Source of the DNA: JAKFDK01 sp036676195
Lineage (GTDB): Bacteria; Bacillota; Sulfobacillia; Symbiobacteriales; ZC4RG38
Reading direction: 5' to 3'
DNA length: 64,000 nucleotides
Assembly (NCBI GenBank): GCA_036676195.1
Contig: JAKFDK010000040.1
Coordinates: 124,001-188,000 of the forward strand
The position numbers and the translations under genes were made by a program. Below, piece after piece: positions 17,634-24,024 of the stretch; the stretch's first letter is position 1; the number at the start of each line of letters is the position of its first letter. Below the pieces are notes generated by a model. The model worked only from the letters and a program-made list of their open reading frames with translations, ran no database searches and was not told the DNA's origin.

Positions 17634-17913
17634 ATTCACGTGGGTCGGACCAGGGTGTACTCGGGTGGGTATCTGTCGGAGTTGCCGCCTCACCGGTGGG
17701 TTTTGGCCTGAATTCAACTTGACTCTGTGGGTTCAAGGCCGCGTTCCGGGGCATACTGCCTTGGGCGGCGCTGTGTTTGTGACTTCCGATCGCGTTGGTT
17801 GCGTGGTTCCTGCCCTCCATGCCACTACAAACGATCCATTCAGCAAGGGGAGTCAAATGCCGACACCAGAAACATTGGCCCTGAGACATTAAGGAAGGTT
17901 CTTTGAACCGCCA

Positions 17914-18453
17914 CTATACGCAGCGGGCCAGCAGGGGCAACAGCACGGTATGGTACACCACCGCGCCGGCGTAAAAGCCGCCCAGCCACCAGCGGGAGTC
18001 GCCGCCGCCCTGTACGGCCAGCACATGCTGGCGCAGCGGGCAGCCGTTGCTCAGGGTCGTGGCCACACCCAGACCGATCCCGGCCAGGACCATCAGCAGG
18101 GTCAATACGCCGGGGTCACCGCTGGTCCGGCCAAAGCAGCCCTGACGGGTGGCGCTGTTCACCGGGTTGTCGCCTGAAGGCGCCGGGCTTTCGCCGGGGG
18201 TGGCCGGGATAGCCCCGGACGCCGCTGCCGGGACCCCGGCCGGCTCTGCCGGTGCCCAGACCGGCAGTCCGGCCAGGGCGGCAAGGGGGAAGGTCAGCCA
18301 TGCTGCCAGGAAGAAGGCCAGGGCCCCTTTGAGCAGATCCGTGTCCCGAATGAGCAGAAAGTCGCGCAGGCCGCCAATGAAGCAGAGTCGGGAGCGCTGG
18401 GCCAGAAAGCCGGCGGCCAGACCCACGGCAAAGGTGACCAGTGCCACGGTCAT
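17914..18453 (-). CDS. YeeE/YedE-type transporter, C-terminal half
   Basis: 179-residue membrane protein. It begins ALVTFAVGLAAGFLAQRSRLCFIGGLRD and ends with the YedE hallmark TTLSNGCPLRQHVLA and a final YAGAVVYH helix. The YedE/YeeE family transports sulfur or selenium species, with conserved Cys residues in the channel. A 60-residue Ala/Pro-rich cytoplasmic insert is unusual. In most genomes YedE is one protein of about 350-400 residues; here the N-terminal half is a separate upstream gene overlapping by ATGA. GAGGTGG precedes the start. Confidence 0.82.
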   Translation of the reverse strand: MTVALVTFAVGLAAGFLAQRSRLCFIGGLRDFLLIRDTDLLKGALAFFLAAWLTFPLAALAGLPVWAPAEPAGVPAAASGAIPATPGESPAPSGDNPVNSATRQGCFGRTSGDPGVLTLLMVLAGIGLGVATTLSNGCPLRQHVLAVQGGGDSRWWLGGFYAGAVVYHTVLLPLLARCV

Positions 18454-18923
18454 GCTGCCCACCTCCGGGCCTGCCAGGCCAGCAGCCCGGTGGCGCCGGT
18501 AATCCCCACGGCCGCTCCCAGCAGCGTCCAGTATGACATGGCATCACCGTAGGCCGCCCGCAGAATCAGCCGGGTGGTGCAGCCCAGGGCGAGCAGGCTG
18601 AAGGCCATGGTGGTCAGACCGAGGCCGAACGACCGCAGCGGCTGCCGTGCCGGGCGGGGCCGGCCTTCGCCGCTAAGGCGGGCACCCAGCCACGCCCCCA
18701 GCAACAGGCCAAAGGTGGAAAGAATCCACCCTGACTGAGCGGCGGGCGAGACGTCCAGGTGCAGGCCGAAAGCGGTGTTCAGGCTGCCGTTGACCAGGTC
18801 GCGGGCGTGACAGGCCACGCAAAAACCGTAGGCCGGCGACGATACATCAAAGACCAGACTGGCCAGGGCCGTCAGGACGCCCAGCACGGCCCCGGCCACC
18901 CAGGCCGGAATGGGTTGTTTCAT
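18450..18923 (-). CDS. YeeE/YedE-type transporter, N-terminal half
   Basis: 157-residue membrane protein with four or five hydrophobic segments. SPAYGFCVACHARDLVNG and ALGCTTRLILRAAYGD match the conserved Cys-bearing motifs of the first half of YedE. The CVACH string is part of this transporter signature and should not be read as a haem site. It is translationally coupled (ATGA overlaps) to both the DUF3343 gene before it and the second YedE half after it. Confidence 0.8.
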   Translation of the reverse strand: MKQPIPAWVAGAVLGVLTALASLVFDVSSPAYGFCVACHARDLVNGSLNTAFGLHLDVSPAAQSGWILSTFGLLLGAWLGARLSGEGRPRPARQPLRSFGLGLTTMAFSLLALGCTTRLILRAAYGDAMSYWTLLGAAVGITGATGLLAWQARRWAA

Positions 18924-19201
18924 GCTTTGCCTCCCCGCAGCCAGGCCCAGCCTTTGGGTGTGGCCTGGGTTTCCGGATAGCAGACTATCTGTTCAATCTC
19001 AACCCGGGCCTCTGCCAGCCAGGTGCCGACTTCGGCGGCCTGCGCATGGGGAAAACGCAGGGCCACGCCGCAACTGGGGCTGAGGGCCCGTGGTCCAGGC
19101 ACCAGTTTCACCGCCACCTGGTGCTCTTTCAGGACCTTTTCCGCCCGCATGGCGTGGTGAGACGCATAAAAGGTCACGACACCATCTAACATGACGGTCA
19201 T
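18920..19201 (-). CDS. DUF3343 putative sulfur/selenium carrier
   Basis: 93-residue protein of the DUF3343 type. The core reads VVTFYASHHAMRAEKVLKE, then VPGPRALSPSCGVALRF, with one conserved Cys that could carry a persulfide or selenide. Such proteins sit next to YedE and a class V aminotransferase in selenium-utilisation neighbourhoods, as here. The ATG at 19201 is chosen over upstream in-frame codons because the family begins right there. Its stop overlaps the YedE N-terminal-half start. Confidence 0.82.
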   Translation of the reverse strand: MTVMLDGVVTFYASHHAMRAEKVLKEHQVAVKLVPGPRALSPSCGVALRFPHAQAAEVGTWLAEARVEIEQIVCYPETQATPKGWAWLRGGKA

Positions 19202-19205
19202 CTCC

Positions 19206-20354
19206 TCACGCCTCCAGGGTGCGGGCCAGTTCGGCCAGGGCCTGCAGCGCAGCATCCACATCGGCGGCGGTGGTGCTGTAGCCGAAACTGAAACGCACCG
19301 CACCGTCCGGCCAGGTGCCGGCCAGCCGGTGGGCGGCCGGTGCACAGTGCAGGCCCACCCGGGTCAGAATGCCGTAGCCCTGTTCCAGAGCCTCGCCCAG
19401 GGCGGATGCCGAAGCCCCCGCCAGGTTCAGGCTCACCAGCCCGCAGCGACGGTCGGCGGTGTCCGGACCGTACAGAACGATCCCCGGAATCTCCCGCAGC
19501 CCGGCCAGAAACCGCTCCACCAGCGCCAGCTCATGAGCGCGCACGCCCGCCACCGTGGCCTGCGCCAGGTAGGCGGCAGATGCCGCCAGCCCGGCCAATC
19601 CGGGAACATTCGGGGTGCCGGCCTCATAGCGGTCAGGGGCGAACTCGGGCATTTCCTCCAGTTCCGACGCACTGCCGGTGCCGCCCCGCAGCAGGGGGGC
19701 CAGGTCCAGACCGGGCCGGATATACAGGCCGCCGGTGCCCTGTGGTCCCAGCAGCGATTTATGGCCGGTAAAGGCAAACAGATCTACGGGCAGGGTCGCC
19801 AGTTGAACCGGCACCGCACCCGCCGTCTGGGCGCCGTCCACCAGGAAACAGGCCCCGGCGGCCCGGGCCAGCCGGCCCATCTCCGCCAGGGGCATCAGGG
19901 TTCCCAGCACGTTGGAGGCATGAGTGCTGACCAACAGCCTGGCTCCTTCAAGCAACCGTCGCAGGGCATCCAGGTCCGGAGTGCCGTCCGGGGCGCAGGG
20001 GACCTGAAGCAGGGAGACGCCCTGCCGCTCCAGTTCCCGCAGCGGCCGCATGACGGCGTTATGTTCCGCCTGGGTGGTGACCACCCGGTCACCGGGGCGC
20101 AGCAGACCCCATAAGGCCAGGTTGATGGCTTCGGTGGCGTTGCGGCCGAACACGATCCGTTCGGGATCGGTCACACCCAGCAGTCCGGCCACGCCCTCCC
20201 GGGCTGCCAGTACCGCCCGGGCGGCTGCCAGCGCCAGGGGGTGGCCGGAGCGTCCGGGATTGCCGGTTCCGGCCAGAGCCGCGCCGACGGCTTCTGCCAC
20301 CGCCGGCGGTTTGGGCCAGGAGGTGGCGGCGTGATCCATGTATATGAAGTTCAA
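19206..20354 (-). CDS. Cysteine desulfurase / selenocysteine lyase-like protein
   Basis: 382-residue PLP enzyme of aminotransferase class V. It starts FIYMDHAATSWPKPP (a family N-terminus), has FGRNATEAINLAL, the PLP Lys in FTGHKSLLGPQGTGG and a C-terminal RVGLHCAPAAHR with the catalytic Cys, then GAVRFSFGYSTT. It would mobilise S or Se from (seleno)cysteine, presumably for the neighbouring DUF3343 carrier. TTG 20354 follows GGGAGGG by seven bases and overlaps the stop of the GerMN gene. Confidence 0.9.
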   Translation of the reverse strand: MNFIYMDHAATSWPKPPAVAEAVGAALAGTGNPGRSGHPLALAAARAVLAAREGVAGLLGVTDPERIVFGRNATEAINLALWGLLRPGDRVVTTQAEHNAVMRPLRELERQGVSLLQVPCAPDGTPDLDALRRLLEGARLLVSTHASNVLGTLMPLAEMGRLARAAGACFLVDGAQTAGAVPVQLATLPVDLFAFTGHKSLLGPQGTGGLYIRPGLDLAPLLRGGTGSASELEEMPEFAPDRYEAGTPNVPGLAGLAASAAYLAQATVAGVRAHELALVERFLAGLREIPGIVLYGPDTADRRCGLVSLNLAGASASALGEALEQGYGILTRVGLHCAPAAHRLAGTWPDGAVRFSFGYSTTAADVDAALQALAELARTLEA

Positions 20355-21277
20355 AGACCTGCCCTCCCTCGGGCCCGTTCGGGCTCCGGCCGCAGGAGCG
20401 GCACCGCCAGGGGTGTACGGCACTGCTTCAACGCCGCTGCTGTCAGACCGGTAAACGCGAACTGAACCTTCGTAATTTCCGGAAAGTCGGTCAGAGTATA
20501 CACAACCGCCATGTAATAGGGAGCAAAATTCCACTCACCTGCCTCGACCCGGGCCGCCAGAGCCGGACTGAAACGCAGGCGGACATGGGCCGTATTCCCC
20601 TTCAGTTCCAGCGCGTCCAGGTCTACCCCGGCCGGCAGCCAGTCCACCCCTTCGGGCGGAGTGCCGTGCAGCACCTGTTCCACCGCCGCGGTCTGCGGGC
20701 TCGCCCCGGGCTGCAGGGGTCGGGAGACGGGCAGCGGCTGGCCGCGATACAGATAATACACCCTTACCTGATCGCCGCCGGCCGGCGCGGCGGCCGCACC
20801 GACCGGCCGGTCACGCAGCAACTCGCGCCCGTCCTGAGTGACGGTGAGCTGCTGCACCCCGGGCACGGAGCCAAGGGTAAGGGTCAACGCTTCGGTCTGC
20901 AACTCGTTCAGGGCGGCTCCGGCGCTGGCCAGAGCGACCTCCGCCCGATCGCCGTCCACCTGAACACCGGTGACCGTCATCCCGGTCGGCAGCGCCGGCA
21001 CCAGGCCGCGGCCCGGTACCGGGCCCGCCGCCCATTCCGCCACGGCGGCGGCCGCTGTGGCCTCGGGTACGGCTCGGGCAACGGGCAGCAGGTAGTGACC
21101 GCTGTCATCCGGAAACCAGACCGTGACCGCCGCGGTGGGTGCCCACGGCCAGCGGATCTTGCCAAATTGTCCGGCTGGGGCCACGTCGGTGCGGCCGGTG
21201 GGAATGGCAACCCCGCGCAGCAGGGCACCCGCCACCACCAGCACCGCCACCAGCGCCAGCCAGCGCCAGTTCTTCAT
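20351..21277 (-). CDS. GerMN-domain protein, membrane anchored
   Basis: 308-residue protein with a single N-terminal membrane anchor (WLALVAVLVVAGALLRGVA) and two GerMN domains outside the membrane: AAVTVWFPDDSGHYLLPVAR to about residue 160, and QVRVYYLYRGQPLPVSRP to about residue 280. GerMN proteins occur in sporulation and envelope settings in Firmicutes. Its place between a CcdA-like protein and a cysteine desulfurase in one tight operon is unusual and unexplained. Confidence 0.85.
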   Translation of the reverse strand: MKNWRWLALVAVLVVAGALLRGVAIPTGRTDVAPAGQFGKIRWPWAPTAAVTVWFPDDSGHYLLPVARAVPEATAAAAVAEWAAGPVPGRGLVPALPTGMTVTGVQVDGDRAEVALASAGAALNELQTEALTLTLGSVPGVQQLTVTQDGRELLRDRPVGAAAAPAGGDQVRVYYLYRGQPLPVSRPLQPGASPQTAAVEQVLHGTPPEGVDWLPAGVDLDALELKGNTAHVRLRFSPALAARVEAGEWNFAPYYMAVVYTLTDFPEITKVQFAFTGLTAAALKQCRTPLAVPLLRPEPERARGRAGL

Positions 21278-21293
21278 ATTTCGGGCCCCCCGC

Positions 21294-22643
21294 TCAGGAC
21301 TGCAGGAACGGCATCCACCGGAGCACCACACTGCTCACATAGTGGAACCGATCCAGCACCATCAGGACGCCGAACAGGATCATCAAGGCGCTGCTGGCCA
21401 GTCCGAGGTACGGGGTGACCTTTTCAATCCGTTCCAGGTATGGGGTGACCCGGGACCAGGCCAGAGCAGCGGCGATGAACGGTACCGCCACGCCCAGCGA
21501 GAAGATAAACAGCATCAGCGCGCCCAGAATCGGCGAGCCCAGACTGCCCACGTACAGGAGCAGGCTGGCAAAAATCGCCCCGCCGAAGCACTGCAGGCAG
21601 CCCAGGGAGATCAGAAAGCCCATGGCGGCGGTGGAGAGGCCGCCGCCCTTGCGGGCAAAACGGGTCAACGCCGGCAGTGGCAGCTTGCACAGCATGGGCG
21701 CCCGGGCGGCGGCACCGGTGTAAATTCCCATGATCACCAGAATCACACCGGACGTAATGGCAATGGGCTGGCCCCAGCGGCCCAGCACGTCGCTGGCCTG
21801 CAGCATGTTGCCCACCAGACCGGCCAGAAAGCCGCCCAGGGTATAGGCCACCACCACACCGGCGCTGAACCACATGGACGTGCGCAGCACGGGCCAGCGG
21901 CTGCCGGTCTGGCCTTCGGCCAGGCTTACCCCGGCGAGAGTGGACAGATAATACAGGGTGAGCTGAATCAGGCAGGGGGAAAGGGCGGCAAACAGACCGG
22001 CCGTCAGGGCCAGAAACAGAACCGGCGATATCGTTCCGACCGGCTGGGCAGAAGGGAAGACCAGGGGCAGGTCCCAGCGCAGCGGGTTTCCTTCCATATG
22101 GTCGATCCGGTGGCCAGGGCGCATGTCCGGCCACTTCAGTTCCAGGAGGCGGGCGGACTGGGACAGGTAGGGGGTACCGTCGGCGGCACGCAGCGGGTAG
22201 CGCAGGATCCGAGTACGATGGTGGTCAGAAGAACTCAGCGACCGGGTCTTGACGGGCAAATTAATGATCTGGCCGTCGACCACCAGGCTTGGAAAAGGAT
22301 CTGGAACATCTCGGTTATGGTTCTCTTCGGTGACCATGAAAACCAGGTAGTCATCGGCATGTAGTTCTTCCGCGGCCGCGGCCTGACCGGTGATCTCGTA
22401 ATACTCGGGTGTTGCGTAAAGGATCTGTACCTTCGTACCGAAGTTTGTCACGCCAGTGCGGGTGACCGCCTGGGAAACAGTGGCTGCCTGGGCTCCCTGT
22501 GCTGTCACCGCCTTTTGCAGGCCGGCTTTGCCGGCGACAAAGGCCAACAGGAGCCACCCACCGGCCAGCAGTACGGCCAGCAGGGAAAGCAGAGCGATCC
22601 GGCCCCAGTTGGTGCTGCCGGGTATATTCTCCGCTGTACGCAA
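21294..22643 (-). CDS. CcdA/DsbD-like membrane thiol-disulfide protein with extracytoplasmic domain
   Basis: 449-residue protein. One N-terminal membrane helix is followed by an extracytoplasmic domain of about 170 residues, then six or more helices of the CcdA type. The motif AALSPCLIQLTLYYLSTLAG and the later LISLGCLQCFGGAIFA supply the reactive Cys residues. Such proteins pass electrons from cytoplasmic thioredoxin outward, for cytochrome c or thiol repair. TTG 22643 is chosen because GAGAGGTG lies six bases upstream; a TATAAT box (minus strand, 22686-22691) lies about 43 bases upstream, though its -35 is poor. It heads the minus-strand operon ending at 17914. Confidence 0.82.
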   Translation of the reverse strand: MRTAENIPGSTNWGRIALLSLLAVLLAGGWLLLAFVAGKAGLQKAVTAQGAQAATVSQAVTRTGVTNFGTKVQILYATPEYYEITGQAAAAEELHADDYLVFMVTEENHNRDVPDPFPSLVVDGQIINLPVKTRSLSSSDHHRTRILRYPLRAADGTPYLSQSARLLELKWPDMRPGHRIDHMEGNPLRWDLPLVFPSAQPVGTISPVLFLALTAGLFAALSPCLIQLTLYYLSTLAGVSLAEGQTGSRWPVLRTSMWFSAGVVVAYTLGGFLAGLVGNMLQASDVLGRWGQPIAITSGVILVIMGIYTGAAARAPMLCKLPLPALTRFARKGGGLSTAAMGFLISLGCLQCFGGAIFASLLLYVGSLGSPILGALMLFIFSLGVAVPFIAAALAWSRVTPYLERIEKVTPYLGLASSALMILFGVLMVLDRFHYVSSVVLRWMPFLQS

Positions 22644-22738
22644 CGGGTTCACCTCTCGGTTTATATAGCATACATTCCGCTGACCATTATAACATGTCGC
22701 CACCGCCGGGCGTTGGTGACGCACGCCACTGCCCGCGG

Positions 22739-22772
22739 AGAAACAGTAACAGCCAGGAAAATCCCTGGCTGT
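22739..22772 (-). terminator. Terminator of the 83-residue membrane protein gene
   Basis: A 9-bp stem (ACAGCCAGG with its complement, loop AAAATC on the plus strand) is followed on the minus strand by a weak T-rich tail (TACTGTTTC). It separates the small membrane protein gene from the CcdA-like operon. Confidence 0.55.
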
Positions 22773-22796
22773 CTGGTCTGAGCAGGCGGACACGCA

Positions 22797-23048
22797 CTAG
22801 ACCGGCTGGCGACGCCCCAGCAGCAGCTCATGCGGTGTCGGCGGAGCAGGGTGCGGGTTCACGGCCGGGCGACCCTTTAGGCGTGTGGCCCGGCGGACGA
22901 TGGCATGGAAGAACAGAGCCTTGACGGTGATGGCCAGTGCAGCCACAATCCCCCAGACCCTGGCGTTGGCGTAGAGAACCACGACGGCAGCCACAGCTGC
23001 ATAAAGTGTGAAAACTGTTATCACCAGGCCACGGGCCAACTTATCCAT
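22797..23048 (-). CDS. Small membrane protein of unknown function
   Basis: 83-residue protein with two hydrophobic helices (LVITVFTLYAAVAAVVVLYA and VWGIVAALAITVKALFFHAIV) and a Pro/Arg-rich C-terminal tail. Not recognised beyond that. ATG 23048 follows GGAGG by ten bases. It has its own promoter and terminator, so it is probably a single-gene unit. Confidence 0.68.
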   Translation of the reverse strand: MDKLARGLVITVFTLYAAVAAVVVLYANARVWGIVAALAITVKALFFHAIVRRATRLKGRPAVNPHPAPPTPHELLLGRRQPV

Positions 23049-23113
23049 ATTAAAGGTGCCTCCCCGGACAGCCATGGCGGACGGTCTGATTAGTTCGTCC
23101 TTTCACTAACAAG

Positions 23114-23143
23114 ATTGTATACCTGCCATGGCACTCCGGTCAA
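23114..23143 (-). promoter_or_regulatory. Sigma-A-type promoter of the 83-residue membrane protein
   Basis: On the minus strand TTGACC (-35) and TACAAT (-10) are separated by 18 bases, about 66 bases upstream of the start codon. Confidence 0.6.
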
Positions 23144-23203
23144 TTCCACCTTCGTATGGATTCTATGCAAGATGCGAAAAATCTGCCCACCCCGGGGGCA
23201 GCG

Positions 23204-23605
23204 CTATACGGCGTCGTCGACAATGTGGCAGATGACCGCGTCGACCTCCGCCGCCAGGCCCTCGAGGCCGGCTGCCGGAAAGAACTCGGCCAACAGGGCC
23301 GGGCGCAGGGCGTTGACCACGACCTGGCCGTCCTGTTCATACACATTGATCTTGCAGGGCATGAACAGGCTGACCGCAACGTCGCCACCCAGAGCCTGAC
23401 TGGCATAATGGGCGTTGCAAACCTCAACGATTTGCAGGGGCGGCCGGGGAAAACCCTTGCCGGCGAGCGTCGCCGATACATCATGTACGTGCTGCACCTT
23501 GAAACCCAGTGCCTCCGCCCCGGCGACTACTGCCGCCACCGTCTCGGCAAACCCGTGGCGGGAGATTTTTATGTAGCCAAGGTCGCGGGATGTAGCAGAC
23601 ACCAT
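23204..23605 (-). CDS. DUF302-domain protein
   Basis: 133-residue single-domain DUF302 protein. Family features include SRHGFAETVAAVVAGAEALGFKVQHVHDVSATLAGKG, the Cys motifs EVCNAHYASQAL and SLFMPCKINVYEQDGQVVV, and the final AEVDAVICHIVDDAV. DUF302 proteins are often linked to metal or sulfide stress, but the function is not settled. GGAGGG precedes ATG 23605. It has a strong promoter with a CsoR/CstR-like operator between promoter and start. Confidence 0.88.
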   Translation of the reverse strand: MVSATSRDLGYIKISRHGFAETVAAVVAGAEALGFKVQHVHDVSATLAGKGFPRPPLQIVEVCNAHYASQALGGDVAVSLFMPCKINVYEQDGQVVVNALRPALLAEFFPAAGLEGLAAEVDAVICHIVDDAV

Positions 23606-23642
23606 GGATCCCTCCCAGAACAAGTGTAGCGGTACTCGAGAT

Positions 23643-23658
23643 ATACCCGTGGGGGTAT
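23643..23658. promoter_or_regulatory. CsoR/CstR-family-like operator of the DUF302 gene
   Basis: A perfect palindrome ATACCC-GTGG-GGGTAT lies just downstream of the -10 box of the DUF302 promoter. The TACCC-N4-GGGTA core closely matches known operators of copper-sensing CsoR, such as that of B. subtilis copZA, and of the related persulfide sensor CstR. Binding here would block the start region of the transcript. The regulator gene is not in the window. Confidence 0.75.
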
Positions 23659-23672
23659 TTGACACTGGCTCT

Positions 23673-23701
23673 AATTTAGCTGTCTTGAGGCGGGTTGTCA
23701 A
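23673..23701 (-). promoter_or_regulatory. Promoter of the DUF302 gene
   Basis: The minus strand shows a consensus -35 TTGACA (23701-23696), a 17-base spacer and -10 TAAATT (23678-23673). The predicted transcript start lies near 23666, just before the CsoR-like operator. Confidence 0.75.
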
Positions 23702-23716
23702 GATGCAGTGCACGCG

Positions 23717-23750
23717 CCGGCACCCCCGCCATGTATCGCGGGGGTGCCGG
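23717..23750 (-). other. Perfect GC-rich hairpin between two minus-strand genes
   Basis: A 13-bp perfect stem (CCGGCACCCCCGC with its complement, eight-base loop) follows the 58-residue gene and precedes the DUF302 promoter. There is no T-run on either strand, so termination would be inefficient or factor-dependent. Confidence 0.5.
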
Positions 23751-23762
23751 TGGCGGGACCTG

Positions 23763-23939
23763 TCAAGCCCGCAGTTGTGCGTCAGCTTCTATCCACTCAT
23801 CCAGGCTGAGGTCTTGCTCTGTTCGGATCTCCAGGTCGGTAGCGGGTACTCCGAACGGCAGGGCGGCTGCCTCTGGGGAAACGGCTTGAACCCGGCCGAG
23901 GAACTGACGCCTGAACCACACCAGGTACGACTTGCGCAT
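23763..23939 (-). CDS. Small hypothetical protein
   Basis: 58-residue acidic protein beginning MRKSYLVWFRRQFLGRVQAV and ending in an acidic stretch (DLEIRTEQDLSLDEWIEAD). Not recognised. ATG 23939 is preferred because GGGGGA lies upstream; the in-frame ATG 23963 would add eight residues. It has no membrane segment. Moderate confidence that it is real, based on the ribosome binding site and the hairpin after it. Confidence 0.45.
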   Translation of the reverse strand: MRKSYLVWFRRQFLGRVQAVSPEAAALPFGVPATDLEIRTEQDLSLDEWIEADAQLRA

Positions 23940-24024
23940 TGGCTGTCCCCCGTTCGGCATCATTTGATGTCCTAATCATAGCACCAGGTAATAAAGAAAG
24001 CAAGGGGGCAGCGCGGTATCCCGG

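Noticed and set aside
17665..17892. 75-codon plus-strand frame between the terminator and YedE
   Set aside because: No ribosome binding site or motif; it lies in the 3' region of a minus-strand operon.
18780..18840. CVACH as a cytochrome c haem site
   Set aside because: It lies in a polytopic YedE-type transporter where this Cys-bearing motif is part of the family signature; there is no cytochrome fold.
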